From RXOA01 sp964554715 (GTDB taxonomy: Bacteria; Bipolaricaulota; Bipolaricaulia; UBA7950; UBA9294): a stretch of 9,769 nt of DNA. Below are positions 5,976 through 9,769 of this stretch, one piece after another (within the stretch, counting starts at the first letter, position 1; each line of letters begins with the position of its first letter). The notes beneath the pieces are model-generated. The model was not told the origin of the DNA. It searched no databases and saw nothing but the letters and a program-made list of their open reading frames with translations. The translations under genes were made by a program, and so were the position numbers. The stretch spans positions 1 to 9,769 of the forward strand of contig CAZKPU010000084.1 of NCBI GenBank assembly GCA_964554715.1. Direction: 5' to 3'.

Positions 5976-6602
5976 TCAATCGGATGTCGGCTCGATCGAA
6001 CCGACATCCGCCGTGCTCCGTTGCTCGAATCGAAGCTCGTCGATCATCAGATGACGGTTGGGGCCGAGTTCAAACCGTAGCGCGATCCGTGCGGTTGACG
6101 GCTCCGAGAACGTGAAGGTGATCTCGGTCCAGTCCGCCGTGACGGTGAACGGGCTGCCGGGGACCGGCGGCCTGCCGGACGTTTGCGCATCGTCCGTTGC
6201 TCGGGCAGATCCTACATACAGATGGAAGTCCTGAGGCGGCGGGGCAGCAGGTGTCCGGGCCATGAAGGAGATCTTCACGGCGGACGCGGTCTGAATGGAC
6301 GCGACGAAATCGACAGCGATGCTTTCGCGAACGCCGGTGAGAAGGCGGAGCCCGTAATTGCCCGAATATGCCGCTTCGGGGCATCGATAGATGAGTCCGG
6401 TGCGCAGTCCGTCTCCGTACGATCGGGCCGCGGCGATCACCAACGGGGGCAGTTCGGCCTCGAAGCCGCCCAGAGGATAGACATTCTGCCAGGGTTCGGG
6501 ATCCGCCATCCGGAACGCGGTGGCATCGACAAGGCTCGAAGCCGACGCAACCGCAACCACCAAAGCCAACAGAACAATTGCCGAACGGATGACGCGATCC
6601 AA
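5976..6602 (-). CDS. Secreted protein with probable jelly-roll (carbohydrate-binding-like) domain
   Basis: 208 residues, starting at TTG (6602-6600). AAGGAGG ends 6-7 bases upstream, the next codons give a compact signal peptide (DRVIRSAIVLLALVVAVASA), and the alternative GTG at 6638 lies inside the predicted -10 box. The mature part resembles galactose-binding/CBM-like beta-sandwiches: GGFEAE (45-50), YSGNYGLRLL (79-88), VKISFMARTP (109-118), FTVTADWTEITFTFSEP (152-168), then IALRFELG and HLMIDELRFE. The layout 'FE ... G.YGLRL ... W.E.TFTF ... IDE..F' is typical of carbohydrate-binding domains fused to or standing beside surface enzymes, but no catalytic domain is present. Ligand unknown. 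The last codons form a large inverted repeat. It is divergent from the LRR gene. Confidence 0.82.
   Translation of the reverse strand: MDRVIRSAIVLLALVVAVASASSLVDATAFRMADPEPWQNVYPLGGFEAELPPLVIAAARSYGDGLRTGLIYRCPEAAYSGNYGLRLLTGVRESIAVDFVASIQTASAVKISFMARTPAAPPPQDFHLYVGSARATDDAQTSGRPPVPGSPFTVTADWTEITFTFSEPSTARIALRFELGPNRHLMIDELRFEQRSTADVGSIEPTSD
5981..6010 (-). terminator. 30-bp inverted repeat in the last codons of the jelly-roll gene
   Basis: CGGATGTCGG and CCGACATCCG are perfect 10-bp arms flanking CTCGATCGAA, which itself contains the palindrome TCGATCGA. It encodes the final residues DVGSIEPTSD and ends 2 bp before the stop codon. The stem is strong enough for a terminator, but no U-tract follows on either strand; function is inferred from position. 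Confidence 0.5.
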
Positions 6603-6636
6603 TCGACTCCTCCTTGATGCTGTTTCGGATCGATGC

Positions 6637-6665
6637 ACTTTACGCCTTTTTGACGGATGCGTGAA
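6637..6665 (-). promoter_or_regulatory. Candidate promoter for the jelly-roll gene
   Basis: On the minus strand, TTCACG (6665-6660), a 17-bp spacer and TAAAGT (6642-6637) match four of six bases each. The -10 box overlaps the upstream GTG at 6638, so that codon is unlikely to be the start; the TTG at 6602 fits a leader of about 30 nt. Confidence 0.45.
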
Positions 6666-6696
6666 TTCGCTCGATTCGGTGACGTCTCGTCCACGG

Positions 6697-6726
6697 TTGC
6701 CTTGAGCAGAGCTTCTCCCGTCTAAT
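6697..6726 (+). promoter_or_regulatory. Candidate promoter for the LRR gene
   Basis: TTGCCT (6697-6702), an 18-bp spacer and TCTAAT (6721-6726) match four and five of six bases, the best promoter in the window. The ATG at 6725 falls inside the -10 box, which rules it out as the start and supports the GTG at 6770. The -35 boxes of this and the divergent promoter are 31 bp apart. Confidence 0.55.
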
Positions 6727-6769
6727 GGTTGATCGGAGCGGGATACGGGGATCCATGGAGGTGAGAGTC

Positions 6770-8071
6770 GTGTTGCAGCGGAGAAAGAAGGCTCTTGGAG
6801 CGTGGAGAGCGATCTCTCTGAGTGTGGTGCTTGTTGTGCTTGCCTATTCGGTCGCTGCCGGAGGGCAAGAGACGGTTCGATTCGCCGATCGAAATCTGGA
6901 GGAGGCGGTGCGCGAGGCGGTATTCAAGCCCTCGGGGACGCTGTACGACTATGATGTCTCCTGGCTGACCCATCTCAACGCCGATCGCCGCGGTATCTCC
7001 GATCTCGGGGGGTTGGCAGCGTGTTCGTCCCTCACGACCGTGGATCTGGCCGAAAACGAGATCTCCTCGATCAGCGAGCTGGGACAGCTTGCCTACCTGC
7101 ATGAGGCCTACCTTGCGGCAAACAACATCGGCAACCTGGCACCGCTTCGAGGGCTCGATCATTTGGAAGTGTTGGTGCTGGACGGCAACTCCGTGACCGA
7201 CATCGCGCCGCTGGAAGATCTGATCACGCTCGAGCTGCTGCGCCTGCGGGACTGTAGCGTCTCTTCGCTGGAACCGCTTCGAGGGCTGACGTTCCTTGAA
7301 CACCTCGCGGTCAGTTGCCAGGCGGGAACCGACCTTTCTCCACTGCAAGGACTGATCGAGCTGGAGCTTCTGTTCGTGGAGGCGGACAGCGCGCTGGACC
7401 TGGCGATCCTCGGTCGGATGGAGGATCTGAAGGTTCTCGGACTGGCGTCGGTCCGGGTGGGCGAATTCACCCCCTTGCGGTTCCTCGGCGATCTGGAAGG
7501 GGTGTATCTGAAGGATGTCGACGGACTGAACACATCCATCGAGCAGCTGCTCGATGCACGGCCACGTTTAACGTCGTTGGGACTCGAAAGCCTCTCCTTC
7601 GATCGGTTTACGGCGCTCACCGGCTTCGAGGAACTGGAGTCGCTCCAATTGGTGGACGTAGGGTTCGCGGATCTGGGGATACTCGTGGAGTTCCATCATC
7701 TTCAAGCGCTGGATCTGAGCGACAACGGGCTTTCCGAGGTCGGCCTGCTTGCGGAGTTGCGCGGGATCCGGTTGCTGGACATCTCGGATAACGAGATCTC
7801 CAGCCTCCAGGCGGTGGAACCGATCACCACGCTGCGGACGCTGGATATCAGCGGCAACCCGGTGACCAGCCTCGAGCCTCTGTGGAAGATGCGGGATCTG
7901 GAGACCCTCCGGATGTCGTCGACGGACATCAGCGACATCGCTGTGCTCCTACGACTTACGAACCTGGCCTACGTAGATCTGCGTGATACGCCGATCAGCG
8001 TGTCGGGCGGATCCGCGGCGCTGTCGGTGATCGACACGCTGGAGCAGCGAGGGGTCACAGTAGAGCGTTAG
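6770..8071 (+). CDS. Secreted leucine-rich-repeat protein (SDS22/internalin type)
   Basis: 433 residues. The GTG at 6770 is preferred: GGAGGTGA (6757-6764) sits 5 bases upstream and the earlier ATG overlaps the -10 box. Residues 1-32 are a signal peptide (QRRKK, then AISLSVVLVVLAYSVAAGG). Residues 36-65 resemble the N-terminal cap of bacterial LRR proteins (VRFADRNLEEAVREAVFKP). Residues 66-420 form 16 units: fifteen near-perfect 22-mers of the LxxLxLxxNxIxxLxxLxxLxx type, except that unit 9 has 25 residues, plus a partial last unit. No sortase signal, transmembrane helix or other domain follows, so it is probably free or held by partners. LRR arcs bind proteins or glycans; the ligand is unknown. 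The next gene starts 37 bp downstream, probably on the same transcript. Confidence 0.94.
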   Translation: MLQRRKKALGAWRAISLSVVLVVLAYSVAAGGQETVRFADRNLEEAVREAVFKPSGTLYDYDVSWLTHLNADRRGISDLGGLAACSSLTTVDLAENEISSISELGQLAYLHEAYLAANNIGNLAPLRGLDHLEVLVLDGNSVTDIAPLEDLITLELLRLRDCSVSSLEPLRGLTFLEHLAVSCQAGTDLSPLQGLIELELLFVEADSALDLAILGRMEDLKVLGLASVRVGEFTPLRFLGDLEGVYLKDVDGLNTSIEQLLDARPRLTSLGLESLSFDRFTALTGFEELESLQLVDVGFADLGILVEFHHLQALDLSDNGLSEVGLLAELRGIRLLDISDNEISSLQAVEPITTLRTLDISGNPVTSLEPLWKMRDLETLRMSSTDISDIAVLLRLTNLAYVDLRDTPISVSGGSAALSVIDTLEQRGVTVER

Positions 8072-8108
8072 AGACAAGAGGACAGTGCAAAGGGAAGGGA
8101 AGGTCGAG

Positions 8109-8702
8109 ATGGTCGGATCCTCCGAAGGCGTGATGAGTGTGGCATGGCCTCTCTTGGTGGTGATGATTCTGGGAGCGGTCTCGTTAGGCGTGGCGGCACA
8201 CAAGCCGATTGCCGTCGGAGAGACCCATGCGACCCGTGATGAAGCGGTACGAGTGGTCGATATCGACGTATCCCAGGTGATCTACACCGAGATCACTCCN
8301 NNNNNNNNNNNNNNNNNNNNNNNNNNNNNNNNNNNNNNNNNNNNNNNNNNNNNNNNNNNNNNNNNNNNNNNNNNNNNNNNNNNNNNNNNNNNNNNNNNNA
8401 CCGAGTCCTGGATCTTGCTGCAGCAAACGGTGCATCTTCCGCAGGCAGGACGATACGACCTTGTGGCGTTCTCCCTTCCCGATGGCGAACATCTGGATCC
8501 GCTCTGGGGGAAGCTGTGGATCGCGATCGGTGTTCGAGAGAAGTTCGGGCTATCCGATATCGTCAAACTTCCAAGCGTCGTTCGGGACGTCCGTGCGTTT
8601 CACGAAGTGCCGCCACGTGTCTCCGTTTCCGGTTGGATCCGGATCGCCGCGTTCGCGGCGATCACCGGCATCGCTGTCTGGGCGATCGTTCGCAGTCTGT
8701 AG
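8109..8702 (+). CDS. Exported protein anchored at both ends, unknown; interrupted by an assembly gap
   Basis: The ATG at 8109 follows GGGAAGGT by 4 bases. Residues 11-30 are a signal or anchor (VAWPLLVVMILGAVSLGVAA); the exported part begins HKPIAVGE and continues DEAVRVVDIDVSQVIYTEIT, then Pro (CCN) where the gap starts. After the gap 100 residues remain: ESWILLQQTVHLPQAGRYDL, GKLWIAIGVREKFGLSDIV, RAFHEV, and a C-terminal membrane helix (about the last 22 residues) ending in VRSL. Both pieces share the downstream frame only if the gap is really 100 bases, so the true length is unknown. Style on both sides suits one protein: an extracytoplasmic beta domain held between two membrane segments. 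Not recognised with confidence; two genes broken by the gap is possible but less likely. Confidence 0.72.
   Translation: MVGSSEGVMSVAWPLLVVMILGAVSLGVAAHKPIAVGETHATRDEAVRVVDIDVSQVIYTEITXXXXXXXXXXXXXXXXXXXXXXXXXXXXXXXXXXTESWILLQQTVHLPQAGRYDLVAFSLPDGEHLDPLWGKLWIAIGVREKFGLSDIVKLPSVVRDVRAFHEVPPRVSVSGWIRIAAFAAITGIAVWAIVRSL
8300..8399. other. Assembly gap (100 N)
   Basis: Exactly 100 undetermined bases, the conventional filler for a scaffold gap of unknown size. Anything inferred across it, including the length and frame of the surrounding gene, is provisional. Confidence 0.97.
8642..8663. repeat. 22-bp near-perfect palindrome near the end of the gapped gene
   Basis: GATCGCCGCG (8642-8651) and CGCGGCGATC (8654-8663) are perfect 10-bp arms separated by TT. 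It lies 36 bp before the stop and encodes IAAFAAI within the C-terminal membrane helix; the protein sequence is itself symmetrical, which explains part of the DNA symmetry. It could act as a 3' hairpin, as no other hairpin follows this gene. Confidence 0.5.
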
Positions 8703-8728
8703 GAGGCTTGCTGCGGTGGGAGCGGCGA

Positions 8729-9769
8729 TTAGGACGGAACAATGATGCGTTCGGGGCGATCTTTTGCGTGTGTGACGCGTCCGATCGCTCGCCCGAGCGA
8801 ATCCCTGGCGTTCTGAACCAAGAAGTGGGCGCGGTTGAGCACGTTGGTCTCGCTTGTGTTGTGGTCTAGGTCGATGTAGAGCACGCGGATGGACGGGTGG
8901 AACTGACGGAGGCGCTTCTCGATCCCCTTGGCAACGACCTGGTTGGCGATGCAGCCGAACGGCTGCAGACACAGGATGTTCTCTGCACCGGTCTTGGCGA
9001 GATGGATCATCTCGCCGGGCAGAAGCCAGCCTTCACCGAACCGACTGGTGAGAGAGATGACCTCCGAAGCCTCGCGCGCAAGCTCGCTAAGGTCCGGAAA
9101 GCGGCTCCCGTAAGGCACAGTTCCGAGGATCTCATTGGCCTTGTCAAGGATCCTCTGGATGGTTCGCTCCCCCGCCGGAAGCAGCCAGCCGAACGGATTC
9201 GGGTGACGGATCCCTTCAACCTCTGCCTGAGCGCGGTTCCGTATCCCTTGGAAGAAGAACGTAAACAGCGGTGGGATGACGACTTCCACGCCCTGCTCGG
9301 TGAGCCAACGAACGATCTGATGGTTGCTGTACCCTCCGTACTTCACATAGATCTCGCCGACCAAGCCGACCTTCGGATACGGCCGATCATCAACCGGGAC
9401 GGCTGCGAATGCGGTCACGGCGTGCTGGAGGAAACCGAGAGCGGTGGAGGATGTGCGGCGCGAAGAGGCGAGCCAGCGCTTGGTGAGGTGCCTGGCAAGA
9501 GCGGCGGACTCACCTTTTTGGGTTTCGCGGACAGCGAGGGCTTGCTGCATCATCGCAAGGGCATCGGTCACGATGAGGGACATGGCTCCTCGGACGCCGA
9601 GCGCTACGGGATTGACCTTGAACCCCGGTTGGTGATGAAGCTTGCTCTTGGCGAACGACAACGCGACTGCCGGGATGTCTTCGAAGCCGGCTTGGGCGAG
9701 CCCCTTGGTCAGCAGGTTGACGTAGCAGGATGCGCGGCACTGTCCGCCGGTTTGCGTGATTCCGACGGC
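8729..9769 (-). CDS. 2-hydroxyacyl-CoA dehydratase activase-family protein, C-terminal part (5' partial)
   Basis: The frame is open to the right edge, so the N-terminal part is missing; 346 residues are visible. The TTG at 9661 is internal, because family sequence continues upstream of it: GITQTGGQCRASCY (visible residues 3-16), then VNLLTKGLAQAGFEDIPAVALSF. Further motifs are KVGLVGEIYVKYGGYSNHQI, EVVIPPLFTFFF, ILCLQPFGCIANQVVAKGIE and DLDHNTSETNVLNRAHFLVQ. These match the C-terminal region of the large 'CoA-substrate-specific enzyme activase' proteins related to HgdC/HgdB. Cys11, Cys15, Cys267 and Cys273 are likely Fe-S ligands. Relatives drive radical dehydration of 2-hydroxyacyl-CoA using ATP and reduced Fe-S clusters, but many of the large fused forms have no assigned substrate. 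It is convergent with the previous gene, 26 bp apart. Confidence 0.88.
   Translation of the reverse strand, partial: AVGITQTGGQCRASCYVNLLTKGLAQAGFEDIPAVALSFAKSKLHHQPGFKVNPVALGVRGAMSLIVTDALAMMQQALAVRETQKGESAALARHLTKRWLASSRRTSSTALGFLQHAVTAFAAVPVDDRPYPKVGLVGEIYVKYGGYSNHQIVRWLTEQGVEVVIPPLFTFFFQGIRNRAQAEVEGIRHPNPFGWLLPAGERTIQRILDKANEILGTVPYGSRFPDLSELAREASEVISLTSRFGEGWLLPGEMIHLAKTGAENILCLQPFGCIANQVVAKGIEKRLRQFHPSIRVLYIDLDHNTSETNVLNRAHFLVQNARDSLGRAIGRVTHAKDRPERIIVPS

Noticed and set aside
5468..6007. Long minus-strand frame covering the hflC end and the intergenic stretch
   Set aside because: It overlaps hflC and the jelly-roll gene end, lacks a ribosome site and has Arg/Ser/Pro-rich shadow composition.
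8785..8800. Inverted repeat TCGCTCG-CC-CGAGCGA inside the activase-like gene
   Set aside because: Arms of 7 bp with a short centre are expected several times by chance in GC-rich sequence of this length, and the position has no obvious relation to a gene end.
1..9769. CRISPR arrays, tRNA or rRNA genes, insertion sequences, integrases, toxin-antitoxin or phage genes
   Set aside because: No regularly spaced direct repeats, no tRNA-type T-arm with an acceptor stem, and no transposase or integrase motifs were found on either strand.
1..9769. Frequent GATC and CGATCG words as a possible methylation or uptake signal
   Set aside because: They occur mostly within Asp/Ile/Arg codons and reflect composition and codon use; I could not count them against an expectation.

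Overview
The window is bacterial DNA of fairly high GC content, probably from an uncultured anaerobe. Strong Shine-Dalgarno sequences (AGGAGGT type) and sigma70-like -10/-35 boxes show it is bacterial. The C-terminal part of a 2-hydroxyacyl-CoA dehydratase activase family protein, whose Fe-S chemistry is oxygen-sensitive, suggests anaerobic metabolism. A run of exactly 100 N inside one gene marks it as a draft or metagenomic scaffold. A candidate phylum such as Bipolaricaulota is a guess from overall gene style and is not proven by anything here.

Layout, left to right. (1) 1-1224 (+): a nearly complete inhibitory-type serpin, cut at its N-terminus by the window edge. (2) 1244-1747 (-): a small glycine-rich exported or membrane protein, convergent with the serpin across a 16-bp perfect palindrome. 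(3) 1969-2727 (+): a membrane-tethered DOMON-domain protein, divergent from gene 2. (4) 2755-3330 (-): an unknown single-pass membrane protein, convergent with gene 3 across another hairpin. (5) 3455-3673 (-): a YHS-domain metal-binding miniprotein. (6) 3828-4853 and 4850-5710 (+): hflK and hflC, a translationally coupled stomatin/prohibitin-type operon ending in a 13-bp stem-loop. (7) 5976-6602 (-): a secreted protein with a probable jelly-roll domain, starting at TTG. (8) 6770-8071 (+): a secreted SDS22/internalin-type leucine-rich-repeat protein, divergent from gene 7. (9) 8109-8702 (+): an unknown protein anchored at both ends and interrupted by the N gap, probably co-transcribed with the LRR gene. 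(10) 8729-9769 (-): the C-terminal part of the activase/dehydratase-like protein, which continues past the right edge.

Seven of the ten genes carry a signal peptide or membrane anchor, and the serpin probably does too. The window is therefore mainly an envelope and surface neighbourhood: protease inhibition, membrane-protease control (HflKC modulates FtsH in well-studied bacteria), a possible extracytoplasmic haem or ligand domain, and surface protein-interaction modules. No shared pathway is demonstrated. The DNA-level feature most worth a second look is that several genes end in strong inverted repeats without any U-tract, two of them sharing an ACGCGTT core directly after a stop codon. Several starts can be corrected because the longer reading frame would begin inside a predicted promoter. 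I saw no tRNA, rRNA, CRISPR array, insertion sequence or integrase, and I did not find a clear novel multi-gene system.
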